In this document: piece by piece, positions 47,503 to 59,120 of the stretch
Numbering within the stretch: the first letter of the stretch is position 1
Layout of the letters: each line of letters starts with the position of its first letter
Assembly: GCA_033439265.1 (NCBI GenBank)
Contig: JAVTVX010000002.1
Span: 5,404,001 to 5,468,000, forward strand
DNA length: 64,000 nt
Direction of reading: 5' to 3'
From: Dillenia suffruticosa
Taxonomy: Eukaryota; Streptophyta; Magnoliopsida; Dilleniales; Dilleniaceae
Notes under the pieces: generated by a model
Databases searched by the model: none
What the model was told of the DNA's origin: nothing
The model's input: only the letters and a program-made list of their open reading frames with translations
Made by a program: the position numbers and the translations under genes

Positions 47503-47563
47503 CTATATTTAGCACAACACCATCATCACCTTCTCTCTCTCTAGCTCTTTCTCTCTCTCCCTC
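47503..47563 (+). promoter_or_regulatory. Putative core promoter of the CML21-like gene
   Basis: A TATA-like CTATATTTA (47503-47511) followed about 20 bases on by a CT-rich stretch (47530-47563), the pyrimidine-patch/5' UTR pattern common in plant promoters. Transcription would start near 47535. The 5' UTR is probably interrupted by a long intron ending at the TTGGCAG acceptor at 49866. Confidence 0.4.
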
Positions 47564-48499
47564 CACGAGACACTCCACTCCCCTTTTTCAATTTCAAACA
47601 TAGAAACCTTTTTCACATCTTTCACGAGATCTTTCGTTAAACAAATCACTAAAAGAAGGAAAAAGTTGCCTTGAGATAGTCTGGCAATTCCCGAGGCTCT
47701 CCACAGAATATTCTCTCCATTTCTCATCTGGGTATTCTCTCAATAATTTTTCCATGATGTTTTCAGTATTGGGTCTTCGTTATTTTAGGTTGCTGATTTT
47801 TATTTATTTTGTTAGGTTACAACACAGAAGATCGCAAAAAGAAGAGATTTTTCTTTCTGGGTTTGAATCGTCTGAAGTGAGAACCTAAACAAGGTTTAAA
47901 TACTTTCTTTTCGCCGTCTTCACTGTAAGGCAGGGAAGGAATTGAAGGTTTATTTGTTTTACTTTAAGAAATGTTGCCATGAATTCTGCACAAAATACAG
48001 ATTTGGAGTCTGAGACTTTGATATTATTCACTATTTTAATTGCTATGATGTGAATGACTATTCTGATTGGCTAGTAATTTTTGCGTAGCTTAATATGTTC
48101 TGCTTCCTTTTGGTTCTCTCTTCCCTACGCATAATTAATTTGGCTGATGATTAAGGCACTATTACGTTGCCCTCTGAAATTAAATTGATTTGTTCAACTT
48201 CTATCATTTAAAAAGTAGAAATTCTCCTTCAAGTGGATACCACGTACCACACTTTTCAAGCATGTTGACTGTACGGATAAATCCATAATTGACAAGGAAA
48301 TTGCACTTTTAGAAATTTGAGGAATTAAGTTTCACAATGCAGATTTCATCTAAACCCTCGCATAGATTTTAGTAAACAATTTGAGTAACCAAAATGTCCT
48401 CAAGTTGTTCATTAGGTCACATAAAGAATGCTCATTACATGAATTTGTGATTTTTTTTGGGGGTGGGGGGAGGATGCCTCTTTATTGTTGAAATATGTT

Positions 48500-48745
48500 G
48501 CATTGCAAGTATCCAAAACTAGACTTGTACATCCAAATAGAAATGCTATGATTGGTGTGTTGCGAGATTTTCACATATCATGTACCTACATCAACCAAGT
48601 CTCGGGTTTGAAATTTGAGAATAGAAAAAACTACGTTGGGAGTGCTCCCATAAATTGGATCCGACAACACTCGAACTGAATTAGTCACACTACTCATGAT
48701 ATCAATTGGTTATAATAATAATAATAATAATAATAATGTACTTAC
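48500..48745 (+). repeat. SINE-like repeat with AAT-rich tail
   Basis: Contains CAAGTCTCGGGTTTGAAATTT (box-B-like), a GGGAGTGCTCCC palindrome, AATTGGATCC and a tail of ATA/AAT repeats (about 48711-48737). This order fits Au-type plant SINEs as I remember them. The 5' end is uncertain. Confidence 0.4.
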
Positions 48746-49623
48746 ATCATCATTGGGTGAAGGGAATATGATGAGAAGAATGAGATTTTGGGAACCCTGT
48801 TTTATCTTTACTTCATTGTTGAGTTATTGTCGCTCGATGAGATTTCATCATGAACAAGCAACTCTAGACTAAAAAATCACCCCATGTTACTGCTATCTGG
48901 TTTTCAAATTCGATCATATACGTATGGATAGTGGGATTTCGAAACACAAAGAGGGAAACACCTCCCCGTGGGTTAGGCCAATAGACAGGCGCTAGAGAAA
49001 TAAATGTTTACCTACATATTTTACTAAGCTCAGTAGATCTAATATTCTAGAACATAATGTGATCCTGAAACTCAATACAGGAAAGGGAATTTTGCTGTTG
49101 TCAATCATCAACTCTTGAAGGAAGAGGACCGTAAAGTTTCTATTGCGACTATATATTCCAATGTTTTGGGTGATGTCTAGTTTGGAGCATAGATATTAAA
49201 AATCCTCATTCTTTACATTTTTAGAACCACTGTGATTTAATTTTCATTTTTTTTTTTGGGTAGAATACCTACATGATTCTTCGATTCTATAGTTTTACTC
49301 TTGAAAGTAGATTGGTGAAGACCAAAATTTGTAATAACCATGCTTCATATTTGTTGTCTCTTAGCTCCATTGTACAACAAAGCCAGCTGAGATTTATGGG
49401 AGTTTACCTTCTCCAATGCCAGTACTTCACACAACTGTGAAGTTGACAGTATCCCATAACTAGATGACCTTCCATAGTAGGTGAATCTAAAGCTCCTCTA
49501 ATTCAAGCGGGCAATCTAAGTAAATCTGGAGGACTGGAACAGAGGCATTGTGATGGACCAATACTATTAATCAACTCATGTGTATTGCTTTGAATCAACA
49601 TTTTTTCCTTTTCTTTTTTTTTT

Positions 49624-49676
49624 GGGGGGGGGGGGGAGGGGGCAGGGGTAGAGGTGGATGGGTTTGGGGGCAGGTC
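49624..49676 (+). other. Potential G-quadruplex tract in the leader intron
   Basis: Thirteen Gs in a row, then A, five Gs, CA, four Gs and further GGG runs to GGGGG at about 49665. On the coding strand this satisfies the four-run G4 pattern several times over. Confidence 0.6.
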
Positions 49677-49912
49677 TAGTGAGAGAAATTGTAAAAGCGA
49701 TGTTTATGAACCTAAAGAGCTTCTTTGCTTTGTTGCATAATTGAGCATAATAATTGATGAATTCTTGTGTATTACTATGCCGACTTGAATCTGTATGTGC
49801 TCTTCGTTGATTGTGCTCTGATTGCTCAAATGATGAATCCTGTTCTGACAACATATTCTTTGGCAGGTAAACTACTGAATTCCATCCTGTTGCACCAGCA
49901 TAATAGTTGAAA

Positions 49913-52692
49913 ATGGGAGGTGTGCAGGGGAAGGAAGGTTCACCTAAAAAGGGGTGGGTACCAGAGACAAAGCTTGAAGCCAAAATGGTTGAAGCTATGC
50001 AGCGGAGGGCTTCTAAGGGTAGCACCATGAAATCATTCAACAGCATAATATTGAAATTCCCAAAAATCGATGAGAGCTTGAGAAAGTGCAAAGCTATTTT
50101 TGAACAATTTGGTGAGTACTGATTGACAGTTATTGTATGCTTTTACTGCTTCTTCAACTGAGAATGATAAAACAATTTTCTCCATCTTAGTGTATTTGCA
50201 TTTGGGGCATTGCACTTTGTCTCAGTAGACATAAGTTACCAACTGTCATACAACGATTCTTTCTCTTGTACCCTCATCCAAAAAAATCCTTGTTGTGAGA
50301 GTAGTAGGATAGGTTACCTCTTGGGAAGTCGACATGTTGCACCTCCCTCTCCATTTTCTTCAGCACAAAAAAAAAAAAAAAAAAAAAATCCTTTCTGCTA
50401 TTTTGTTTTTTCTCTGGCTTTTTTTGTTACATTGAAGACAAACTTAGCTGCAGTTCTTGTTCCCAAAAATGGGTACCAAGCCTGTCTATACGTTTTTCCC
50501 TGTCTACGTACAAACCCATCAACTATGCGTATGCTTGTGCTAGTGTTCACATATGGAAATCAGATGGATACTGCATGCTAAAAAAATGTTGAAAAAGTAC
50601 ACAAAGTATGAGTCTTTAGATCTAGAAGACGTACAACACGCTTAAGTAACCTGAACTAACATCCTTTTAAAGTTATGATACATGATTTGTAATTTCCAGC
50701 ATCCAAACAGCTGAACTAGAATGTTCATGTACGCCTTGCTATTTTCTGCTCATTATGGATACTTAATGTACATGTAATTTTCCTGACTGTTAGTAGTGAT
50801 GATGCTTGTTAGAAGAGTATAATAAATCAATTTGTGACATGAAGCTTGATTTTCCTGTTAAAAACCAATCATTGTCCTCAAATCAGAAAGGTGTCAAATT
50901 TCCAACTTTTTCTTCTTTTCCCTGTCCCCATTCATTGCCTGCTAAATACTGAGTGTCTTGTTTCTTTTTAGATGCGGATAAAAATGGTGCCATAGACAAA
51001 GAAGAGTTGAAGCACTGCTTTGAAAAGCTGGAGATTTCTTTTACAGAGGAAGAAATTAATGATCTCTTTGAAGCATGTGATATTAATGATGACATGGGAA
51101 TGAAATTCAATGAGTTTATTGTGCTTCTCTGCCTTGTCTATCTTCTCAAGGAGGATCCAACTGCCCTTCACGCGGTATCCTAACATCTTCTTTTTCTTGT
51201 AATCTAATTAGGCTGATTCTTATAAAAAAGTTTTTAGCATATGATCACCATGCATGTCCATGCATACATGTTACTAGTTTTCCTCTTGAAGAATGATGTG
51301 GTGGAAACTTTTTGTGACACTAAAGGTTTTGTTGATTTCCTTTTCCTCATTTTGTTTTGTTTATTTTCACTTCTTTCGGATGTTGATTATCATCTGTTTT
51401 CTTTTTCATTGGCTAGAAATTACGGATGGGGATGCCAACTCTGGAGGCAACCTTTGAAACCTTGGTGGATGCATTTGTATTTTTGGACAAGAATAAGGAT
51501 GGTCATGTCAGCAAGAATGAGATGATTCAAGCAATAAACGAGACTACAGGAGAACGTTCTTCTGGGCGTATTGCAGTGAAAAGATTTGGTCAGATCTCTC
51601 ACTCTCTCTCTCTCTCTCATGGGAAAATGATTTCTCACTGCCATAGGGATGGCCATAGGATGATAGGTTAAAGGCCCCATCCCTACCCTAATATGACATA
51701 CTGGAGAAATTATAATTGGTTTAGAGATGGGTGTTAGATCAGATGCTTAAAACTTCACAACATATGTGAAGTAAATAATTGGATTTACCTTAGAACTTGT
51801 TCTAGTATTTGAAGTAATTCTTACATCTTGTTATCAATGCTAAATTTACAACTTTTGTTGCAAATTTTAATTTACTCTTATTTTTTGTATATCTATCATG
51901 TTTTGATTTATATTTTCCTGTATCATGAGCAAGTCAACAAAAAAAAATATGTGCAACTTCAACATGTGAAAAGTAAACCTTATTTGAAATGGATATAGAT
52001 TGCCTTGTAGCAGGCCATCAACTCGTCTTGAATTCATCCAAAACCACCAAACTTTGACAAGGTTTTATTTGGAATCTTCTTATTGGAATATCATTCTGTC
52101 CCTGTATTTGTTTCATTTTTGGGGATGTGCTTGTAAGGGGTTCATCCCCCTGCAAGAGCACAGAACAAAAGAGCGCCTCTTAGATCTTAACCTTGGCTTG
52201 ATAGGAACCTTTGCTGGTTTGCTAAAATATACCACTATTTTGGTTAGCAACTCTATTTCTGTTTATAAAGCTAGGTTTATGTGGTCATAGTTAATGACAT
52301 TATTTGTGATTAGCACAAGGCATCTTATCTTAGTTCAGACACTTAGCTTGCTTTTACTGTCACTCGGAAATTTGTGGACTCCTAAAAGACTGCTTTTGTA
52401 GCTTTTCCAATCTACATGTGCTGGTTGTTGAGGATATGGTGAATATCCGAGGCAGTTGTATCGACTGTATTGCATAATATGAATTAAGCTACTGCTAATG
52501 AAGTTTCATGGTTAAGGTTTGTAATTTTAGTCGCATCTTAAACAGAACCTGATCTGTTTGACTATTGCAGAAGAGATGGATTGGGATAAAAATGGAATGG
52601 TTAACTTCAAAGAGTTTCTGTTTGCCTTCACGTGTTGGGTTGGCATTGACGATGCTGAGGACGATGATGAAGAGGGAGAAGCAACAGTTTGA
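49913..52692 (+). CDS. CML21-like: EF-hand calcium-binding protein, CML21/CML22-like (4 coding exons)
   Basis: Exons 49913-50111, 50972-51174, 51417-51588 and 52571-52692 join to 696 bp, 231 residues, with GT..AG introns (donors GTGAGT, GTATCC, GTCAGA) and consistent phases. EF-hand loops: residues 67-78 (DADKNGAIDKEE, canonical), 103-114 (DINDDMGMKFNE, degenerate at position 6), 158-169 (DKNKDGHVSKNE, canonical) and 195-206 (DWDKNGMVNFKE, canonical). The tail is acidic (DDAEDDDEEGE). Calcium sensor, probably cytosolic or membrane-near: the start MGG could be N-myristoylated, but residue 6 is Gly, not Ser/Thr, which weakens that. The start is chosen because the upstream frame gives only two extra codons and ATGG has good context. 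Length and N-terminal KSFNSIILKFPKIDES fit the CML21 family. No frame damage is seen. Confidence 0.92.
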
Positions 52693-53040
52693 GAAATATA
52701 TTTCAGACATAGATATGATTGGATGTTTGATTATTTGTTTAGCCTATCTAAAGGGTTATGGGATGAGTGTAATTTTATTTCAGAAGCCAAGTGTGTAAGC
52801 ATGCTTTGGTTTGTAAGTTCAAATCATTGGTCCTCTCTAACATGTAGATATATCCTCGCAACCGAACTTGAGAGTTTAAAGAATAATGGAAGAAACTTTG
52901 CCGGCAAGAGAATTGAGCGACGGGTGCAATTATGTTTTATTTTTTGTGGCTGCCATTATGAGTAGTACTTTCCCATTTGTCGGTTTCTCTTTTTTTTTCC
53001 AATTACTTGCATTGTTAATTTAATCATGTGACGCTCATAA
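52693..53040 (+). other. 3' UTR/downstream region of the CML21-like gene
   Basis: AT-rich with no ORF homology. A poly(A) signal is not obvious. Confidence 0.4.
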
Positions 53041-53230
53041 ATAGTTTTTTTTTTTTTGACCACCGGTATTTGAATTTTACCTGATTAATCCGATTCGAAT
53101 ATTATAGGGTTCATTTTAGAGATTGGTTTTTTTAAATTCTTTTTTGTCAATTTTCAAGGCTCGAATTTGAGATTTTTGATTAAGGAAGTAAAATATTTGA
53201 TCTCTCAATCCAAAAGAGTGTGATGCATAT
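53041..53230 (-). repeat. SINE-like dispersed repeat (second copy)
   Basis: On the minus strand it ends in a long A run (complement of T at 53046-53058) and has AATTCGAGCC (box-B-like). Same ordered words as 22180-22375. Confidence 0.45.
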
Positions 53231-54449
53231 ACGATAGTTTTCTTTTTGTTTCTGGACTCACATTTGATTGTCCCTCGATCTTATTGTCCACTCTTCCGAA
53301 TCAATCCCAACTTTCATCATCCCTAGTTTAAGCCTTCGATTCATTGTCGGGTTATTGCAAAAAAGGCCGGGACAAAGAACAGATATGAATAACGGAACAC
53401 TCCAATCCAAATAGTTAAAACTGTTCGCCATCATAGAAACTATGGTCGGCATCATAGCTTCCAAAGATCGTCAGTCAAGTATCTGTGCCAAATTTATTTA
53501 AAAGTTGCTGATACGGATGGGCTAATGAGTCTAATGCTAGCAAATACATTGGCATTTTATATGATAAAAGTGTTGAACGTAACGTGGAAATGACGAAAGT
53601 GTGGTGATATATCTATGTCAGTAAATCATCATTCAATTATGTTAGTACATGTAGTCATTTAACATGCGATAATACATTATTTCATATTCAAGTGGTTCGG
53701 GAATTGCATCAACATTTGTGCTAGTCATACACAACCACATAGATAGCATGTGACCCTAAATCGATTGCATGTATGAGATGTGCATTCTCAATATGGAATT
53801 TGTTTCCTCAAACAAATGAGAATCAAATCTAATGACTCTCTAGATAGTTATTTATAAACTAAATCAATAGTTAAAACTGCAAGATACGATTATAAAAAAA
53901 ATTCGAATAGAGAAATAACCAACTAAGAACTAATAGCAAATCTTAGATGTGATTATCCAATTAGGGCCTAGCAATAACCATAACTCTGGGTTGAATGGGG
54001 CCTTGAAAGAAAAATAAGTTAGTGCATGATAAGCATGATGATAGATTACCCTTGAATTTTACAAGCATTCATTACTAAATAGGTAGTCACGATATATGAT
54101 GCTAGATGCCACTCATGACTATGAGACGTAACAGTATTTTAATAATTATACTCCGAGCAAAGAAAAAGGTATTTTCCAATATCATCAAGGGGTTGCGGAT
54201 ATCGGTCTCATTACTATTTAGTAAACCTAAAAAGTCACACACAATAAGGCATTATCTCTGTGAGTTTAAGAATTCAATTATGATTAAATTCTTACACCGA
54301 ATATGCGTAGCATGTTCTGGTATTCTGGTCAATGAAAGATCCAAAAAAATAATAATTTTCCTAAAAAATTAGGAAAGTTCCAACTTAGAAATGTTCCGGT
54401 TATGGAAAGTAGTTTTTAAAATCAGAGGACCCAATTCGATTTAAGATTT
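53231..54449. other. Intergenic, nothing recognised
   Basis: AT-rich with short unrelated ORFs (53258-53464 minus, 54106-54372 plus) that lack domains or conserved context. Confidence 0.45.
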
Positions 54450-54863
54450 TGTTACGAATCTCACATCGCATTCTCAAAAAATTATAAAATAATACTTAAA
54501 TCCAATAGACCCTCTCACCCAACAGGTCAATCTTTTAGACTGAGTTCTCCTATTAGGTTTGAGTCTAATACTTGGGTTCGTAGCAAATTGGTATTAGAGT
54601 TTCTGATCTAACATGGAAAAGAGTTACCTGGAAGAGAGATATCTAGAAAAGGGTTACCTGTGCCAGAGTGCAAGCCGTCCAGAGTAAGAGCCATCCGTGG
54701 ACGTTCAGCTTTTTAAAGGGAGGGTAATGTTACGAATTCCACATTGGATTCTCAAGAAATCATAAAATAGTACTTAAGTCCGATAGCCTCTCTCACCCAA
54801 CAGATCAATCTTTTAAACTAAATTCTTCTATTAGATTTGAGTCCAATATTTAGGTCCGTGACA
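54450..54863 (+). mobile_element. TRIM (terminal-repeat retrotransposon in miniature)
   Basis: LTRs of 136 bp each: 54450-54585 (TGTTACGAAT...TAGCA) and 54728-54863 (TGTTACGAATTCC...GTGACA). Primer site TGGTATTAGAGT at 54589-54600 and purine tract AAAGGGAGGGTAA at 54715-54727. Total 414 bp, no ORF. The flanks GATTT (54445-54449) and AATTT (54864-54868) are a 4-of-5 target duplication. Confidence 0.88.
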
Positions 54864-54939
54864 AATTTATGGAAATCTCATGTCACGGGGGACAAAATAG
54901 ATGGAAAAATAGCACTAGTACTAGGGCCTCGTTCTCTTG

Positions 54940-56159
54940 TGTAACAACTATTAACCATTATGGTTAATAGTTAATCATGATTAGTAAAAAAAAGTTAGTA
55001 GTTAATTGTTAGATTATTAGTAGTAAAGTGTAGTGGTTAATTAGTTAATAAAATTAGTTAGAAATGTTATAAATAATGAAGTTGTAATAAATTATCTCCA
55101 CTCTTGTATTCTCTTTCTTTCTCTCTCTCTAACTCTCTCTCCCTCTTTATCTCTCTTTCTCTTCTCTTTTCTTTGTAATCTCTCTCTCTCATATTCTTTC
55201 TTTACCCTACTTGGATTTGTGACAAATTGGTATCAAAACATTCTTTCCCTCGGCATAATCATAATCATGGCAGAAGTTGATTGGAATAAAAGGATAGATG
55301 CTCTCGCAGCAAAGATTAACAATAAATTGGACATTTTATTGAAAATGTTTGATATTGATGAGAATATCAAAATTTTAGTGGAAAATGAGCAAGAAAATGA
55401 AAAGAAATTGGAAAGCAACGAAACAAATCAAGTGACAAATGAAACGATATCAAGAACCATGGAAGAATAAGGTCTTGATATATTTTTTGAGTCTTCCATT
55501 TTATCTACTTCTAGTGAAAATATATTGAAATCTGCTCTTAGTGAAGAAATATTAAGAGTGGAAGAATGGTTACAAATGACTAAAAAAAACCTATTAATGG
55601 TGATTTCTTATCAAATCTTCCAAAAGTTGAAATTTTGGGTTTTATTGAGAAGAATTTTTTATTAGAAACAAGATTTCAATTGTCCAAGAAAAAAAGGTAT
55701 TGCATGATCAAGAAAGAATGGTCTTGGATGTCCAAGAAAGAAGGTTCTTGCATATCCAAGAAAGAAAGGTCTTACATGTTTAAGAAAAAAGTTGTTGATG
55801 ATGGGTTTTTATCAATTTCTCAAAAAATTGAATTTTCGATACCAAAAAAAAGTTCATGAAAAATCTCTCTCAAGTTATTCGTTCATCATGATTAGTAAAA
55901 AGAGTCATAGTTAATTGTTAAGTTATTAATAGTAAGATATAGTGGTTAAATAGTTAATGAAATTAGTTAAAAATATTAATATAAATAATACTTCAATGTA
56001 TGTAACGTAGATAAGTAATGAATTTGTAATAAATTTTCTCCTCTCTTGTGTTCTCTTTCTTTCTCTCTCTCTAACTCTCTCTTCCTCTTTATCTTTCTTT
56101 CTCCTCTTCCTAATCTCTCTCTTTCATATTCCTTTTTTATCTTACTTGGGTTTGTGACA
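54940..56159 (+). mobile_element. Compact non-autonomous LTR element with a Lys-rich repeat ORF
   Basis: LTR 54940-55224 (TGTAACAACTA...TTTGTGACA), primer site TGGTATCAAAAC at 55228-55239, internal ORF region 55267-55859, 3' LTR about 55880-56159 (its first about 45 bp lost or changed, with an extra segment before TTTGTAATAAAT). Flanked by the perfect duplication TCTTG (54935-54939 and 56160-56164). Both LTRs share a CT-rich 3' half. No protease, integrase or RT, so it depends on another element. Confidence 0.85.
55267..55859 (+). pseudogene. Internal ORF of the compact LTR element, coiled-coil plus 8-residue KKE repeats
   Basis: Starts ATGGCAGAAGTTGATTGG; the first 68 residues look like an amphipathic coiled coil (NNKLDILLKMFDIDENI, then Glu/Asn-rich). 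A TAA at 55468-55470 and a frame change at an A-run near 55584 interrupt it; the other frame continues to 55859. There, 55677-55796 has five 24-bp units encoding QLSKKKRY, CMIKKEWS, WMSKKEGS, CISKKERS and YMFKKKVV. No family recognised. It could be a reduced Gag-like RNA-binding protein, an inference from position and charge only. Confidence 0.5.
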
Positions 56160-56819
56160 TCTTGCATAGGCGCAAGCGTGGCTACCATACCCGCAGCCAT
56201 TGGCATGCCCAACTGGCTTGCACTGGCGCATACATGCGCACGGGGGCAGCACACAGCCATATGGCACACGCTGGCCACATTAGTGTTTGGTGTTGCTTTG
56301 ATTGATCCGGGTTTCCCTCGCGGGAACCGCCTGGCCACATTAGTGTGCTGCATGCATGCGTGCTGCCCATGCCACTTGTCCCTCTTATGCCCCTCTTGAA
56401 ACCCCTAAATAACCCTCCAAACTCTTAGAACATACAATTCACAACAAATCTCAAACAACTTAACGAAATTTAAAATGTGGTTAAGAAAAATCTAGATATA
56501 GATAGAATGAGAATTCTCTATATGTTGAGAGAGAGAGATACTTAGAAAAAAAAATGAAATTTTTATAAATAAATCACATTGAACTAATGGATCTTTGATC
56601 CAAAAATGTCTCGAGTCTCGAAGGAGTGCCCATGTGGACGGAGAGAGGTCCTGCATTTGGAAGACTCGACCCTAACCTTGGAGGACTTGACAAAAAACCT
56701 TGAAAAAAGGAATACACGCTCAAGAGGTATTAATTCCTAAACCTCCTTAATATATTATGTGAAATAAACATGTGAAAAGACAACCTAAAATTGAATAATT
56801 TCCTGAAATTTACCTAATC
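56160..56819. other. GC-richer segment and intergenic DNA
   Basis: 56160-56400 is richer in G+C than its surroundings and repeats TGGCCACATTAGTGT (56272-56286 and 56330-56344). Long ORFs on both strands (56046-56399 plus, 56353-55976 minus) reflect composition, and they extend into the CT-rich LTR of the neighbouring element. No domain. Confidence 0.4.
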
Positions 56820-57068
56820 ATGGGATTGTGTTATTCCAAGATGTCCCAAACTCTGAAAACTGATAAAGACCAAACCACCAAAGCACCGAAAGAATCTCAT
56901 TGGAACATCCATAAACTAGCAAATTCTTTAGTATTTCAACCGTTGGCTTCAAATCCTTCATTGCAGAATCACAAATTCTTCATTCTACATAATAAATCAT
57001 CAAAATCCCCATGGCACAATTCTTCATTCTACATAATAAATCATCAAAATCCCCATGACACAGCTTAG
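56820..57068 (+). CDS. Small ORF with a possible N-myristoylation start (uncertain)
   Basis: 82 residues starting MGLCYSK, a pattern seen in dually acylated membrane-anchored plant proteins (Gly2, Cys4, Ser6). The C-terminal third comes from a 45-bp tandem duplication (56970-57058), giving HNKSSKSPWHN-type repeats, and the frame ends at a SINE-like copy. It may be a first exon, a truncated gene relic or chance. No family is recognised. Confidence 0.25.
   Translation: MGLCYSKMSQTLKTDKDQTTKAPKESHWNIHKLANSLVFQPLASNPSLQNHKFFILHNKSSKSPWHNSSFYIINHQNPHDTA
56970..57058. repeat. Two-copy tandem duplication, about 45 bp
   Basis: CACAAATTCTTCATTC... to CCCCATGG (56970-57014) is repeated at 57015-57058 with one base deleted. 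Confidence 0.85.
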
Positions 57069-57135
57069 TGGTACAAATCTCTTTCTTTTAATATGATGAT
57101 TTCAGATTCAAATTTTTATACAACCAAAAAAATAA
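57060..57135 (+). repeat. Short tRNA-derived SINE-like copy
   Basis: CTTAGTGGTACAAATCTC (A-box-like), AGATTCAAATTTT (B-box-like), ATACAACCAAAAAAATAATAA tail. Possible flanking repeat AATAAATCATCAAA upstream (about 57034) and downstream (about 57136). Confidence 0.5.
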
Positions 57136-59120
57136 TAATAAATCATCAAAGGAACCAGTGAATTTAAGCAAGTTCCTTAAAAATTTCTATTGTTTCCATA
57201 ATTCAAATTCTTGTAAAGAGAAGCATAGAGTTGAAATGTAACAGTCGCACTTGGAAAGAGTGAAGAATTGTGGTAAATATATATTTTTTTAGTACATGAG
57301 ATGTAACCAAATAAGATCGAACCGAGAAAAAAAGGACGAAAGCGGAAAGATTCTATCACTTGAACTGTGCCTGAGGGACAAATTGTGATACATATGAGGA
57401 AGAAAAAGCAAATAACACATGGTTGCAATCGATGTTGAGTGCGGACAGGACGAGGACGAGGACTTCGTCCTTCAATTGCAACTCCAAATTCGAAGAGAGA
57501 AAGCACCAGGGGGGAATTGTGATCACATGCTTGTCGCATGAAGATCAAGGACAAGATGTAAGCAGATGAACCCCATGAGACTTTTTGTTAGTTTGGAAAT
57601 TGTAAGGGGCAAATTGCTAATCCAGACAACCATAGGAGAGTGAATTGCATATTTTCCTTTCAAATATTCAAAAACTTGAAGATTAATCAGAATCTGTGGA
57701 TTTATAACGGGTAGATCAACCTGGCTGTAACCGCATTATTAACCACTCTCTTCAAAGAAAACATGCCTGAATACGATTGGAATAAGCAGAAATACAAAAT
57801 GACTGCATATGATTGGAATAACCAGAGATACTTCCCTCATGAATCGTTTTAGATGGCCAAGTTGAAAATAAAATTTATTATGGTTTTACCTATGAATGCT
57901 CACACCAGTGGCCGTAGACTACCTCACATATTCCATAACCTTGAGGTCCAAATTAGAGAAAATTTTAATTGCAAAAATGTGCTAAGATTTTCAAAGGGTT
58001 TTAGAAAAGTGTGGCCTACACAATGACAAACTCAATTATATAATTCATGCCAAACATTTCAAATGAAAAGCCTTTGTAATAATGCATGAGGGGAGTAACA
58101 GAATATTAAACAATAAAAAGACCGTAAGGACCCTCTTCACCCGTTACTTGCCAAAAAAAAAAAAAAAAAAATCGGCCGCATAATAGTGCAGTAGTTCCTT
58201 CCCAAATTTACTTTCGGCTACATAAGCAAAAGGATTAAAGGATGAAGAAATGAAAGCAACGAGAAGACTGATAATTCTTTGAGACTTGAAAGACATAAGC
58301 ATCCACTAGATGTAAACCATGTTATAGCCTAACAATTGGTTTTCAAATTTTTCCAGCAATGCTAGAGCTCTCTATTTGGCCCTCCCCGCAACAAGCCATT
58401 ATTACAAAATTCTGAATTTTAGGCTACAGGGAGAGCTCTTCAAATCATTCATAACATCCTTGGTCACATATCAACACGATGCATCCTAATCTTAGTTTCT
58501 CAAAGGCAGATAGTACAGGAAAATTATGAATATCTACATATATGCATACATTCTACATGAGGGGAGAAGAGAGAGAGCAATAACAAACAAATTTGAACAA
58601 ATTAGGAGTCAATTAAACAATCACACAAAGAATGCCTTACATGGTACCTAAAATCTAATGTTGATAATATAGAACAGTAAAACCCCAGACAAGGGTCTAA
58701 CATTGTTTTCCTCATTCCACATATAAAATTCATACCTTCCCTTTCCCAAAGCAACCACCTGACAATAACCTTACCATATCAAAACCGCTATCATAAGTTT
58801 AGAAAAAAGCCAATACTAATGGGACAGTCCTCCCGAGAATAGTCTGCCCAAGTGCCTAAAGCAACATATTTAATCAAACCCCCAAAATCATACAGTCCTT
58901 CTAACTATGCTAATAATGGCCCTAATGCCAATAATGGCCTTAAAGCCGCACCCCCAAGATAAAATAAACACACTTCATTTTAGAAACAAGTTAGCTATGG
59001 TACCGCTGGCCCTGTGTGATTGTTTCACATTTGCTGGGACCAGCAAAGCCCCGCTTGGCTGTGAAAGCCTTCCACCAACATAGGAGATCTGATTGGGTCC
59101 AATTGCATACAGCAGAATTG
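57136..59120 (-). other. Region downstream of the KH gene (3' UTR plus intergenic)
   Basis: The part next to 59121 should be the 3' UTR of the KH gene. A long A-run sits at 58153-58172. The minus-strand ORF 57554-57177 has no domain. Nothing else recognised. Confidence 0.4.

Larger units (their letters stand above)
47564..49866 (+). other. Probable 5' UTR and leader intron of the CML21-like gene
   Basis: No conserved ORF. Donor candidates include CTGG/GTATTC near 47731 and ACAAG/GTTTAA near 47895. The region includes a SINE-like insertion (48500-48745) and, near its 3' end, a very G-rich run (49624-49676). Confidence 0.4.

Noticed and set aside
49576..50091. Minus-strand 171-residue ORF
   Set aside because: Antisense to CML21-like exon 1 and the poly-G tract; no domain, no splice or start context.
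55976..56353. Minus-strand ORF of 125 residues
   Set aside because: Spans the CT-rich LTR end and the GC-richer segment; crosses an element boundary, so it cannot be a conserved gene.
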